Part shown: positions 1 through 11,906 of the stretch, piece by piece
Position numbering within the stretch: position 1 is the first letter of the stretch
Layout of the letters: each line of letters begins with the position of its first letter
Assembly: GCA_963781065.1 (NCBI GenBank)
Contig: CAWAET010000005.1
Location: 310,001 to 374,000 of the forward strand
Reading direction: 5' to 3'
Source of the DNA: CALZJC01 sp963781065
GTDB taxonomy: Bacteria > Acidobacteriota > Thermoanaerobaculia > Multivoradales > JAHEKO01
Length of the DNA stretch: 64,000 nt
Notes under the pieces: generated by a model
Seen by the model: the letters and a program-made list of their open reading frames with translations, nothing else
Databases searched by the model: none
What the model was told of the DNA's origin: nothing
Translations under genes and position numbers: made by a program

Positions 1-698
1 GTCCAGCCCTTGATGACCTGATCGAGCCGGAAGGTGGCCGGCGTGCCGCGGGTGACGGTCGAGTCGAACAGCTTGCCGTCGGTGGTCCAGCCCGAGTAGT
101 TGACCGTGACCTTGCTGCGATTCCTGGGGTGCTCGCTGCCGCTGCCCTGGCGCAGCACCTTGCTGGCGATACCCGAGCGGGTCATCTCGAAGCTGCCGGT
201 CGGCCCGGCGACGTCGGCGGGCGCCGGCGGCGGCGCCGTCTTGCGGTCGATGCGGAACAGCTCGACGTCGAACACCAGCATGCCCGCCGGCTTGCCCTTG
301 GCGCCCTTGTAGGCAAGCTCCTGCGGGATCCAGAGGCGCCGCTTCTCGCCCTCGACCATCAGCTGCAGGCCCTCGCTCCAGCCGGCGATCACCCGGTCGA
401 CCGGCAGGCCGGCCTTCTTGCCCCGCGCTACCGTGCTGTCGAACATGCTGCCGTCGGTGGTCCAGCCGGTGTAGTGGACCTCGACCACGTCGTGCGGGCC
501 GGGAGGCTTGTCGCCGACCCCGGCGCGCAGCACCTTCGAGGCGAGGCCCGAGGCGGTGACGATCGCGTCCGCCGGCGGCGCGGCAACGTCCTCGGGGGCC
601 GGGATGTCCGCACCTTCGGCAGAGTTGCCGAGCGCCGGCAAGGGCACCAGCAGGGCGACGAGCAGCGGAAGCAGGACGATTGTTCTCGGCTCTCTCAT
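1..698 (-). CDS. Secreted tandem-FKBP peptidyl-prolyl isomerase (C-terminus cut by window edge)
   Basis: Reading leftwards from ATG at 698, an open frame of 232 codons runs off the window edge. It begins with a hydrophobic signal peptide (about residues 1-24), so it should act in the periplasm or be exported. Two FKBP-type domains follow. The first (about 55-150) has the core motif VEVHYTGWTTDGSMFDST and a typical VIAGWSEGLQLM segment. The second (about 172 onward) repeats VTVNYSGWTTDGKLFDST and is cut at the VIKGW segment. FKBP domains catalyse cis-trans isomerisation of prolyl bonds and assist folding. Tandem copies are less usual than single ones. The gene diverges from the TPR membrane protein. 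The start is supported by a -10-like TAGGTT eight bases upstream. Confidence 0.85.
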   Translation of the reverse strand, partial: MREPRTIVLLPLLVALLVPLPALGNSAEGADIPAPEDVAAPPADAIVTASGLASKVLRAGVGDKPPGPHDVVEVHYTGWTTDGSMFDSTVARGKKAGLPVDRVIAGWSEGLQLMVEGEKRRLWIPQELAYKGAKGKPAGMLVFDVELFRIDRKTAPPPAPADVAGPTGSFEMTRSGIASKVLRQGSGSEHPRNRSKVTVNYSGWTTDGKLFDSTVTRGTPATFRLDQVIKGW

Positions 699-706
699 GA
701 CCGCGT

Positions 707-712
707 AACCTA
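707..712 (-). promoter_or_regulatory. -10-like box for the FKBP gene
   Basis: TAGGTT on the minus strand lies 8 bases upstream of the ATG at 698. No clear -35 or Shine-Dalgarno sequence is visible, so a near-leaderless transcript is inferred. Confidence 0.4.
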
Positions 713-788
713 CCGCGAGACGCTGCCCCGGGCAACGCGCGGCCCGCTGCGGCCGCGCCGAAGGCGGCCGCCGATTGCGGGCTCAGGC

Positions 789-794
789 TAGAGT
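789..794 (+). promoter_or_regulatory. -10-like box for the TMTC-like gene
   Basis: TAGAGT lies 10 bases upstream of the TTG at 805. It matches the short-leader pattern seen at other genes in this window and favours 805 over the alternative TTG at 775. Confidence 0.4.
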
Positions 795-804
795 CTGTTC
801 CGCT

Positions 805-2853
805 TTGAGGCCGATCCGCGAACAGGCGCCGAGCTGGCGCTTCGTTGCCGCCGGGGTGCTGCTGTCGGTGGTGCTGGCAGCCGCCTACCTTCCGCTGCGG
901 CACAACGGCTTCGTCAACTTCGACGACGACCGGCTGATCCTCGACAACCCGGCGCTGCGCGACCTGTCTCCGGGCGGCCTCGGGAGCATTCTCGACCTAC
1001 AGCTGTTCACGCCCCACTACAAGCCCCTGGTCAACCTGTCGTGGGCCGCCGAACTGCGGCTGTTCGGCCCCGACCCGGCAGCCTTCCATCGCCACAACCT
1101 GCTGCTGCATCTGCTCAACGCGCTGCTGATCATGGGCCTGGTCTGCGGGCTGGCACCGGCCGGGGCGAGCCGCAACGGCCGCCTCGCGGCGGCGGCGGCG
1201 GTGGCGGCGATCTGGGCGCTGCATCCGATGAAGGTCGAGTCGGTGGCCTGGGCCGCCGAGCGCAAGGACCTGCTCTACGCCGCCTTCTATCTCGGCGCCA
1301 TGCTGTCCTACCTGCGCTTCGTCGATCGCCATCGCCGGCGCTGGCTCGCCCTGAGCGCGGCGCTGGCGCTCGGCGCGGCGCTCTCCAAGTCGACCGCCAT
1401 CACCCTGCTGCCGGCGCTGCTGCTGATCGATCTGGCTCGCCGGCGCCGACCGGCTGCGGCCCTGGGCGGCGAGAAGCTCCCCCATCTGGCGGTGAGCCTG
1501 CTGGCCCTCTACCTCTACGGCCTGCTGCCGGGGCCCGGCGGGGCCGGCGGCTCGCTGGCGCTTCTCGCTGGGGCCGAGCCGATCGCCAGGCTGGGCGCCG
1601 CCGCGCACCGCCACCTGGCCTTCGCCGGCCGTTGGCTGGCGCCGACCGACCTGGCGGTCCTCTACTCGGTGCCCGACTTCCTGGCCCGGCCGGGCTGGTA
1701 CCGGCTGGCGGCCTACGCCGCCGCGCATCTCGCTCTCCTCGCCGGCCTCGCCTGGACCGTCCGCCGCAGCCGACGGATCGCCGCCGCGGCCCTCTTCTAC
1801 TCGCTCACCCTGCTCCCGGTCCTGGTGGCCCCGGTCTCCATCACCAACTACCTCTCCGACCGCTACACCTACCTGCCCTCGCTCGGTCTCGCCTCGCTCG
1901 CGGTCCTGGCGGCGGCAGAGCTCCAACGCCGGCGCCCCGCCACGGGGAAGGTGCTGGCGGCCGCCGCCGTCCTGGCCGTTGCCGGCCTCGGTTTGCTGAC
2001 CTTCCGGCAGGTCGCGGTCTGGCACGACAGCAGGCGACTGTGGGACCACGTGCTGCGGGTGCAGCCTGCGCACCCCTACGCCCACAACAACCGTGGCGTG
2101 GCCGCCCTCGACCGTGGCGACCTCGAGTCCGCCCTCGCCGATTTCGACCACGCCCTGGCCGCCCGGCCGGCCTATCCCGAGGCCTTGGCGAACCGCGGCG
2201 ATCTGCTTCGCCGCCTCGGCCGACCCGCCGAAGCGCTATCCGATCTCGACCGGGCGGTCGCCCTGCAGCCTGGCAACGGCGCCATCTACCGCACCCGCGG
2301 CCTGGCGCGGCTCGCCCTCGGTCGGATCGGCGAGGCCATCGCCGACTACGACAGGGCGGTCGCGCTCGATCCCGCCGACGCCGAAGCCCTCTACCAGCGC
2401 TCCCAGGCGCGGAGCCAAACCGGCGATCTCGAGGGAGCGCGCGCCGACGTCGATCGGGTCCTGGCCGTCCGGCCCCAGTCGACCGGGGACGCCTTCCTCC
2501 TGCGCGCCTTGCTCCGCGCCCGGTTGGGCGACCTCGACGGGGCGCTGGCGGACACGACACACGCGCTCGAGCTCGATCCGGCCAACGCCGTCGCCTCCAA
2601 CAATCGAGGCTACCTCCGCCTACGCCTCGACGACCCCAGCGGCGCCCTGGCCGACCTCGAGCGGGCCCTGGCCCTCCGTCCCGATTATCCGCTGGCGCAG
2701 CGCAACCGCGGCGACGCTCTCGCCGCCCTTGGTCGCCAGGTCGAGGCCTGCGGCGCCTGGCGGCTTGCGGCTACCGGGGGCGCCCCAGCGGCTGGCTCCC
2801 GCCTCGCAAACTGCCCAACGACAGCTCCCACCTTCGCACCGGGGCCAGGCTGA
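805..2853 (+). CDS. TMTC-like multi-pass membrane protein with C-terminal TPR repeats
   Basis: About 682 residues. The N-terminal 420 residues hold roughly nine or ten membrane segments with signatures of the TMTC/GT-C type: FVNFDDDRLILDNP with paired acidic residues, HNLLLHLLNA, and HPMKVESVAWAAERKDLL. TMTC proteins of animals are O-mannosyltransferases using lipid-linked sugar; bacterial relatives are mostly uncharacterised. The C-terminal part (from about 435) has seven or eight TPR units such as AHNNRGVAALDRGDLESALA, each ending in an ALxxxP pattern. The open frame extends back to a TTG at 775, but the TTG at 805 sits just after a -10-like box. A membrane glycosyltransferase whose TPR domain binds acceptor proteins is plausible but inferred. 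Confidence 0.75.
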   Translation: MRPIREQAPSWRFVAAGVLLSVVLAAAYLPLRHNGFVNFDDDRLILDNPALRDLSPGGLGSILDLQLFTPHYKPLVNLSWAAELRLFGPDPAAFHRHNLLLHLLNALLIMGLVCGLAPAGASRNGRLAAAAAVAAIWALHPMKVESVAWAAERKDLLYAAFYLGAMLSYLRFVDRHRRRWLALSAALALGAALSKSTAITLLPALLLIDLARRRRPAAALGGEKLPHLAVSLLALYLYGLLPGPGGAGGSLALLAGAEPIARLGAAAHRHLAFAGRWLAPTDLAVLYSVPDFLARPGWYRLAAYAAAHLALLAGLAWTVRRSRRIAAAALFYSLTLLPVLVAPVSITNYLSDRYTYLPSLGLASLAVLAAAELQRRRPATGKVLAAAAVLAVAGLGLLTFRQVAVWHDSRRLWDHVLRVQPAHPYAHNNRGVAALDRGDLESALADFDHALAARPAYPEALANRGDLLRRLGRPAEALSDLDRAVALQPGNGAIYRTRGLARLALGRIGEAIADYDRAVALDPADAEALYQRSQARSQTGDLEGARADVDRVLAVRPQSTGDAFLLRALLRARLGDLDGALADTTHALELDPANAVASNNRGYLRLRLDDPSGALADLERALALRPDYPLAQRNRGDALAALGRQVEACGAWRLAATGGAPAAGSRLANCPTTAPTFAPGPG

Positions 2854-2958
2854 ATTGGACTTCTCACCAACTCTCTACTGCGCCAACGTAGGTACCTGAA
2901 TCTCCGGGTCTTCCCTCCGTCGCGCATCCTCGACGTAGGCTGGATCGCCGCACAAGGC

Positions 2959-2988
2959 GAAGGCCCCCACGCGAACATGGGGGCCTTC
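2959..2988 (-). terminator. Hairpin downstream of the rRNA operon
   Basis: A perfect 11-bp stem (GAAGGCCCCCA / TGGGGGCCTTC) with an 8-base loop lies just beyond the 5S gene. No strong U-run follows on either strand. It probably ends the rRNA transcript and may also serve the convergent TPR gene. Confidence 0.6.
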
Positions 2989-2998
2989 TATCGAAAAT

Positions 2999-3115
2999 CC
3001 CCGGCAGCGACCTACTCTCCCACGCAGTCGCCCACGCAGTACCATCGGCGCAGAGGAGCTTAACGGCCGTGTTCGGAATGGGAACGGGTGTTTCCTCCTC
3101 GCCATAGCCACCGGA
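2999..3115 (-). rRNA. rrf: 5S ribosomal RNA
   Basis: About 117 bases. The ends pair (CCGGTGGC with GCTGCCGG), and the conserved core CCCATTCCGAACACGG is present on the minus strand. It is the last gene of the 16S-Ile-Ala-23S-5S operon. Confidence 0.93.
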
Positions 3116-3136
3116 AAAACTTCTTGGAAAGAACCT

Positions 3137-3187
3137 GCCAACTGAATCGAGCCGATAACGATAGGATCCCTCGCGTATAAGAACAAG
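3137..3187 (-). repeat. 23S processing stem, downstream arm
   Basis: About 50 bases that are largely complementary to 6201-6253 on the far side of the 23S gene. Shared blocks include CGATTCAGTTG, TCCTATCGTTA and GTTCTTATA. This is the expected long duplex cut by RNase III to release pre-23S. Confidence 0.8.
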
Positions 3188-3197
3188 TAAAGATTGG

Positions 3198-6200
<3,003 letters not shown>

Positions 6201-6253
6201 CTTGAGTTCTTATATCGACGAATCCTATCGTTACTGACTCGATTCAGTTGTCA
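6201..6253 (-). repeat. 23S processing stem, upstream arm
   Basis: This is the partner of 3137-3187; together they form a long imperfect helix enclosing the 23S gene. Confidence 0.8.
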
Positions 6254-6260
6254 AAGAGCA
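6251..6260 (-). promoter_or_regulatory. boxA antitermination element before 23S
   Basis: TGCTCTTTGA on the minus strand matches the conserved boxA that loads NusB/NusE onto rRNA transcripts. It sits directly upstream of the 23S processing stem. Confidence 0.7.
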
Positions 6261-6376
6261 GGGCCGGCAGAGACTTCCTGCGCCGGCTGGCGCCCCTTCG
6301 GGCCGCCTATCCTACGGCACGACACTTCTAGCGTCGGGCCGGAGAGATCAAAAGAACCTAAGAGAGTTTCAAGTCT

Positions 6377-6452
6377 TGGTGGAGCTGATCGGAATCGAAC
6401 CGACGACCTCCGCCTTGCAAGGGCGGCGCTCTCCCAACTGAGCTACAGCCCC
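6377..6452 (-). tRNA. tRNA-Ala (anticodon UGC)
   Basis: 76 bases with the 3' CCA encoded. The acceptor stem GGGGCTG pairs with CAGCTCC. The anticodon loop holds TGC, the D-loop TAGCTCAGTTGGGAGA is standard, and the T-arm is GTCGGTTCGATTCCGAT. It lies in the 16S-23S spacer. Confidence 0.97.
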
Positions 6453-6486
6453 GAATCGGCGCCGGTCGGCTTCGTCCCGCCCGCAT

Positions 6487-6563
<77 letters not shown>

Positions 6564-6637
6564 GTCGGCGGCGTCGCCGCCGCGGACGCTGGCGTCCGCC
6601 ATGAAACTCTCCAGAGATCTTGCCGATTCCCTGGAAA

Positions 6638-6660
6638 CTGAATAGAGACTAAAACCAACG
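6638..6660 (-). repeat. 16S processing stem, downstream arm
   Basis: This block (CTGAATAGAGAC, then CCAACG) is complementary to 8405-8425 upstream of the 16S gene. Together they form the RNase III duplex that releases pre-16S. Confidence 0.8.
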
Positions 6661-6721
6661 GTTGACCAGAATTGGGGCGCCGGACCGGATGCTTCGCGAG
6701 AAGCAGCCTGACCGTGCCCTA

Positions 6722-8291
<1,570 letters not shown>

Positions 8292-8404
8292 AACCTGCAA
8301 CGCTTCTGGCCCAAAGGACCGGAAGCGCCTAGTTTAAAGCACTGACTTACTTCTTTTGGTTTGCGAGTCCCGCCGCCTTACGGCAACGAGGTCGCAGGAA
8401 CCGA

Positions 8405-8425
8405 CGTTGGTTCGTCTCTATTCAG
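8405..8425 (-). repeat. 16S processing stem, upstream arm
   Basis: This is the partner of 6638-6660. The helix is near perfect apart from a short mismatch in its middle. Confidence 0.8.
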
Positions 8426-8426
8426 T

Positions 8427-8438
8427 TTTCAAAGAACC
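8427..8438 (-). promoter_or_regulatory. boxA-like element in the rRNA leader
   Basis: GGTTCTTTGAAA on the minus strand resembles boxA and lies directly before the 16S processing stem, just as TGCTCTTTGA does before 23S. The leader (8292-8612) holds no gene. Confidence 0.55.
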
Positions 8439-8612
8439 GGCTGCCCGCAAGGGCAAGCCCCGAGCGTTCGCCCGGGAGGCGCATTCCCGTCGAGCGGAGA
8501 GCACGAAACCGCGGGACAGGATACCTACCCGCCGGTCGCGCGAACCGTCCTCAAGACTGGGGATGCTGCAAAGAACACTCGATGGCTCGAAAGCTCATCG
8601 AGCGAGAAGAGG

Positions 8613-8641
8613 AGTGTAGGGCAGTCGGGCCGCCGTGTCAA
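8613..8641 (-). promoter_or_regulatory. rRNA operon promoter
   Basis: On the minus strand a perfect -35 TTGACA (8636-8641) and a -10 TACACT (8613-8618) are separated by exactly 17 bases. It drives a leader of about 315 bases before the 16S gene. The -35 overlaps the purN stop codon (8638-8640), so the promoter is embedded in the end of the upstream purine operon. Confidence 0.85.
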
Positions 8642-9258
8642 GCACTTCCTTGAAAGAAGATTCGGCGGCCCTCCAGGCGCCACCTCTCGGCCAGCAATCG
8701 GCGCAGGGCCTCGGGGTAGGCCTTGTGCTCTTCGGCCAGGATCCTGGCGGCCAGAGACTCGGCGGTGTCGTCATGCCGCACCGGCACCGCCCGCTGGCCG
8801 ACGATCGGTCCGTGGTCGAGCTCTTCGTCGACCAGGTGCACCGTGCAGCCGGCCAGCCGGACGCCCCACTCCAGCGCCTTCTGCTGGGCGTCGAGCCCGG
8901 GAAAGGCCGGCAGCAGGCTGGGGTGGATGTTGAGGATGCGCCGCGGGTAGGCGGCCACGAACCCGGGGGACAGCAGCCGCATGTAGCCGGCAAGGCAGAT
9001 CCACTCGACGCGAGCGTGGGCCAGGGCCGCCAGGACCTTGGCCTCGTGCGCCTGGCGGCTCGGCTCGAGCCGATGCGGCAGGCAGACCGTCGGCAGCCGT
9101 AGCGCCCGCGCCCGCTCCAGGCCGGCGGCCTCGGCCACGTTGGAGACCACCAGGACGATCTCTGCCGGCACCTCGCCCCGCTCCATTGCTCCGTGCAGGG
9201 CGAGGAAGTTGGAGCCGCGCCCGGAGAGCAGCACGGCGACGCGCGCGCGTGCGGTCAT
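8638..9258 (-). CDS. purN: Phosphoribosylglycinamide formyltransferase
   Basis: 206 residues, normal for the family. It transfers a formyl group from 10-formyl-THF to GAR, step 3 of purine synthesis, in the cytoplasm. The N-terminal phosphate-binding loop is LLSGRGSNFLAL. The catalytic region has NIHPSLLPAFPG with the conserved Asn and His, and the conserved Asp occurs in DEELDHGPI. It is the third gene of purF-purM-purN, 59 bases after purM, and may also have its own promoter because TAGGAT lies 9 bases before its ATG. Its stop codon overlaps the -35 box of the rRNA promoter. A normal, intact enzyme is expected. Confidence 0.95.
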   Translation of the reverse strand: MTARARVAVLLSGRGSNFLALHGAMERGEVPAEIVLVVSNVAEAAGLERARALRLPTVCLPHRLEPSRQAHEAKVLAALAHARVEWICLAGYMRLLSPGFVAAYPRRILNIHPSLLPAFPGLDAQQKALEWGVRLAGCTVHLVDEELDHGPIVGQRAVPVRHDDTAESLAARILAEEHKAYPEALRRLLAERWRLEGRRIFFQGSA

Positions 9259-9267
9259 GCCGGTCCC

Positions 9268-9273
9268 ATCCTA
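9268..9273 (-). promoter_or_regulatory. -10-like box before purN
   Basis: TAGGAT on the minus strand lies nine bases before the purN ATG. There is no clear Shine-Dalgarno, so a secondary near-leaderless promoter is inferred. Confidence 0.4.
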
Positions 9274-9317
9274 GTGCAGTGTCTCCGACTTCGCGTCGGC
9301 CGGCGGGCACACACCCA

Positions 9318-10391
9318 CTACCGCTCGGCCGGCTCGGCGCCCAGGTCATAGACCACGCCCGAGCCACCCTCCTGGACGGTGCCGATCGGCAGGCCCCGAA
9401 GGCCGCCCGCGCGCAGCTCCCGGAGCACCTCGGCGGCGGCCGCCGGATCGACCACCAGAACGAAGCCGATGCCCATGTTGAAGACCCGGAACATCTCCTC
9501 GCTGGCGATCCCGCCGTGCTCCTGGAGCAAATGGAACAGCTCGGGCACCTCCCAGCTTCCCACCCGGATGCGAGCGTGGCTGCCGGCGGGCAGGACGCGG
9601 GGCAGATTGTCGGTCAGGCCTCCGCCGGTGACGTGGGCCAGGGCGTGCAGCCCCGGGTGGCCGAGCAGCGGCGCCACCGCCGGCAGGTACGAGCGGTGCG
9701 GCTCGAGCAGCAGCCGGCCGACGCCCCGGCCATCGGCCGCCCCGGGGATGGGATCGTCGACGCCGAGACCGAGCCGATCGAAGAGCACCTTGCGGGCCAG
9801 CGAGAAGCCGTTGGTGTGCAGCCCCGAGGAGGCCAGCCCGAGGAGCAGGTCGCGCGGCTTTACCCGGCCACCGTCGAGGATCCCGGGCCGGTCCACCAGG
9901 CCGACGATGAAGCCGACCAGCTCGTAGTCGCCCGCCCGGTAGAAGCCCGGCATCTCCGCGGTCTCGCCCCCGAGCAGCGCACAGCCGCACTCGCGGCAGG
10001 CTGCCGCCACCCCGCCCACCAGCTGCTCCATCGCCGCCGGCTCGAGCACCCCGGCGCCGACGTAGTCGAGAAAGAACAGCGGCCGGGCGCCCTGCACCAG
10101 AATGTCGTTGACGCAGTGGTTGACCAGGTCGCGGCCGACGGTCGAGTAGTCGCCGGCCATGCGCGCCACCATCAGCTTGGTGCCGACCCCGTCGGCCGAG
10201 GCCACCAGCACCGGCTCCTCGAGGCCCGACAGGTCGGGCCGGAAGAGGCCGCCAAAGCTGCCCACGTCGCTCAGCACGCCGGCGGTGAACGTCCCGGAGA
10301 CCAGCTTCCGGATCCGCCTCAGGGCCTCATCCTGGGCGTCGATGTCGACTCCGGCGTCCCGGTAGGCGCTGCTCGGCAGGTCGCTCATCAC
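9318..10391 (-). CDS. purM: Phosphoribosylformylglycinamidine cyclo-ligase (AIR synthetase)
   Basis: 357 residues. It closes the imidazole ring of FGAM with ATP to give AIR, step 5 of purine synthesis. Recognisable signatures are YRDAGVDIDAQDEAL at the start, ADGVGTKLMVARM, DLVNHCVNDILVQGARPLFF, and the glycine-rich LLGGETAEMPGFY near the middle. It starts 7 bases after purF ends, so the two are surely cotranscribed. Nothing in the sequence looks damaged. Confidence 0.95.
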   Translation of the reverse strand: MMSDLPSSAYRDAGVDIDAQDEALRRIRKLVSGTFTAGVLSDVGSFGGLFRPDLSGLEEPVLVASADGVGTKLMVARMAGDYSTVGRDLVNHCVNDILVQGARPLFFLDYVGAGVLEPAAMEQLVGGVAAACRECGCALLGGETAEMPGFYRAGDYELVGFIVGLVDRPGILDGGRVKPRDLLLGLASSGLHTNGFSLARKVLFDRLGLGVDDPIPGAADGRGVGRLLLEPHRSYLPAVAPLLGHPGLHALAHVTGGGLTDNLPRVLPAGSHARIRVGSWEVPELFHLLQEHGGIASEEMFRVFNMGIGFVLVVDPAAAAEVLRELRAGGLRGLPIGTVQEGGSGVVYDLGAEPAER

Positions 10392-10398
10392 GCGGGCC

Positions 10399-11790
10399 TC
10401 ACTCGTCGCCGGCCGGCAGCGGGAAGAGCTCGCTCTGCCCCGCGGCGCGCGCCCCGATCGGCACCGGGTACTCGCCGGTCCAGCAGGCCGTGCAGTAGCT
10501 CTCCGGCGCCTGACCCAGGCTGTCCAGCAGGCCCTGAAGCGACAGATAGGCCAGGCTGTCGGCGCCGATGAAGCTGCGGATCTCCTCCACCGAGTGGCTC
10601 GAAGCGATCAGCTCGCCGCGGGTCGGCATGTCGATGCCGTAGTGGCACGGCCAGGCGGTCGGCGGGCAGGCGATCCGCACGTGCACCTCGGCGGCGCCGG
10701 CGTCGCGCACCATCTTGACGATCTTCGGCGAGGTGGTGCCCCGGACGATCGAATCGTCGATCAGCACCACCCGCCGGCCGTCGATGATCTCGCGTACCGG
10801 GTTGAGCTTGACCCGCACCCCGAAGTGGCGGATCGACTGCCTCGGCTGGATGAAGGTGCGGCCCACGTAGTGATTGCGGATCAGCCCGAACTCGAGCGGC
10901 AGGCCGGACTCGCGGGCGTAGCCCAGGGCGGCGAACAGGCCGCTGTCGGGGACCGCGATGACGAGGTCGGCCGCCGCCGGCGCCTCGCGCGCCAGCCGCC
11001 CGCCCGCCTTCATGCGGCTGCGCGAGACCGATTCGCCGAAGGCGGTCGAGTCGGGCCGCGAGAAGTAGACCAGCTCGAAGGCGCAGCGGGCCGGCGGCGC
11101 GACGGCGGGCATGCGGAGCTCGTCGAGCGACCCGTTGCGGGCAACGACCACCTCGCCCGGCTCGAGCTCGCGCCGCGCCCCGACGTCCAGCAGATCCATG
11201 GCAACGCTCTCCGAGGCGAAGCAGTTGCGGCCCTGGTAGTCGCCCAGCAGCAGCGGGCGGAAGCCGTTCGGGTCGCGCGCCGCCACCAGGCACGAGGCGG
11301 TCATCAGCAGCAGCGAGTAGGCGCCGCGCACCCGTTCCAGCGCCACCATCAACGACTCCACGATGTCCTCGCGCGGGTTGCGCGCCATCAGGTGCAGGAT
11401 CACCTCGGTGTCGCTCGAGGTCTGGAAGATCGAGCCCTCCCGCTCGAGCTCCCGGCGCAGCTCGCCGGCGTTGACCAGGTTGCCGTTGTGGACCACCGCC
11501 AGCGGCCCCATCGAAGTGTTGACGACGATCGGCTGGGCGTTGGTCAGCACGCTGCCGCCGGTGGTCGAGTAGCGGGTGTGGCCGATCGCGCGCTCGCCCG
11601 ACAGGCGCGCCAGCGCGGCCTCGTCGAAGATGTCGGCCACATAGCCCATGCCGCGCTCGGCGTTCAGCCGGCCGCCGTCACACGAGACGATGCCGGCGCT
11701 CTCCTGGCCGCGATGCTGCAGCGCGTACAGACCCAGATAGGTCAGGTTGGCGGCGTCGCCGTGGCCTTCGATGCCGAAGATCCCGCACAT
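10399..11790 (-). CDS. purF: Amidophosphoribosyltransferase, iron-sulfur type
   Basis: 463 residues. It is the committed step of purine synthesis, converting PRPP and glutamine to phosphoribosylamine. The N-terminal nucleophile Cys follows the initiator Met (MCGIFGIEG), so there is almost no propeptide. The PRPP-binding motif VVLIDDSIVRGTTS lies near residue 350. Cysteines in CPPTAWPC and the C-terminal YCTACW match the [4Fe-4S]-binding Bacillus type rather than the E. coli type. First gene of purF-purM-purN; it diverges from purL. A TACAAT box lies 14 bases upstream of the ATG. Confidence 0.95.
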   Translation of the reverse strand: MCGIFGIEGHGDAANLTYLGLYALQHRGQESAGIVSCDGGRLNAERGMGYVADIFDEAALARLSGERAIGHTRYSTTGGSVLTNAQPIVVNTSMGPLAVVHNGNLVNAGELRRELEREGSIFQTSSDTEVILHLMARNPREDIVESLMVALERVRGAYSLLLMTASCLVAARDPNGFRPLLLGDYQGRNCFASESVAMDLLDVGARRELEPGEVVVARNGSLDELRMPAVAPPARCAFELVYFSRPDSTAFGESVSRSRMKAGGRLAREAPAAADLVIAVPDSGLFAALGYARESGLPLEFGLIRNHYVGRTFIQPRQSIRHFGVRVKLNPVREIIDGRRVVLIDDSIVRGTTSPKIVKMVRDAGAAEVHVRIACPPTAWPCHYGIDMPTRGELIASSHSVEEIRSFIGADSLAYLSLQGLLDSLGQAPESYCTACWTGEYPVPIGARAAGQSELFPLPAGDE

Positions 11791-11804
11791 GTCGGAGAAC
11801 GCGC

Positions 11805-11810
11805 ATTGTA
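11805..11810 (-). promoter_or_regulatory. -10 box of the purFMN operon
   Basis: TACAAT on the minus strand lies 14 bases upstream of the purF ATG. No good -35 is visible. The transcript would have a leader of only a few bases. Confidence 0.5.
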
Positions 11811-11860
11811 GCCCGGCGCGCGGTTGGTTGGCCGGAGACTCTCATGGAAGAAGGCCGGGG

Positions 11861-11866
11861 TAGAAT
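11861..11866 (+). promoter_or_regulatory. -10 box of the purLQ operon
   Basis: TAGAAT lies 40 bases upstream of the GTG proposed for purL. It is back to back with the purF promoter, so one roughly 115-base region serves both halves of the purine divergon. Confidence 0.5.
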
Positions 11867-11906
11867 CCGCCTCGCCGGCCAGGCCGAGAGCGCCGCTGCT
11901 TCCATC

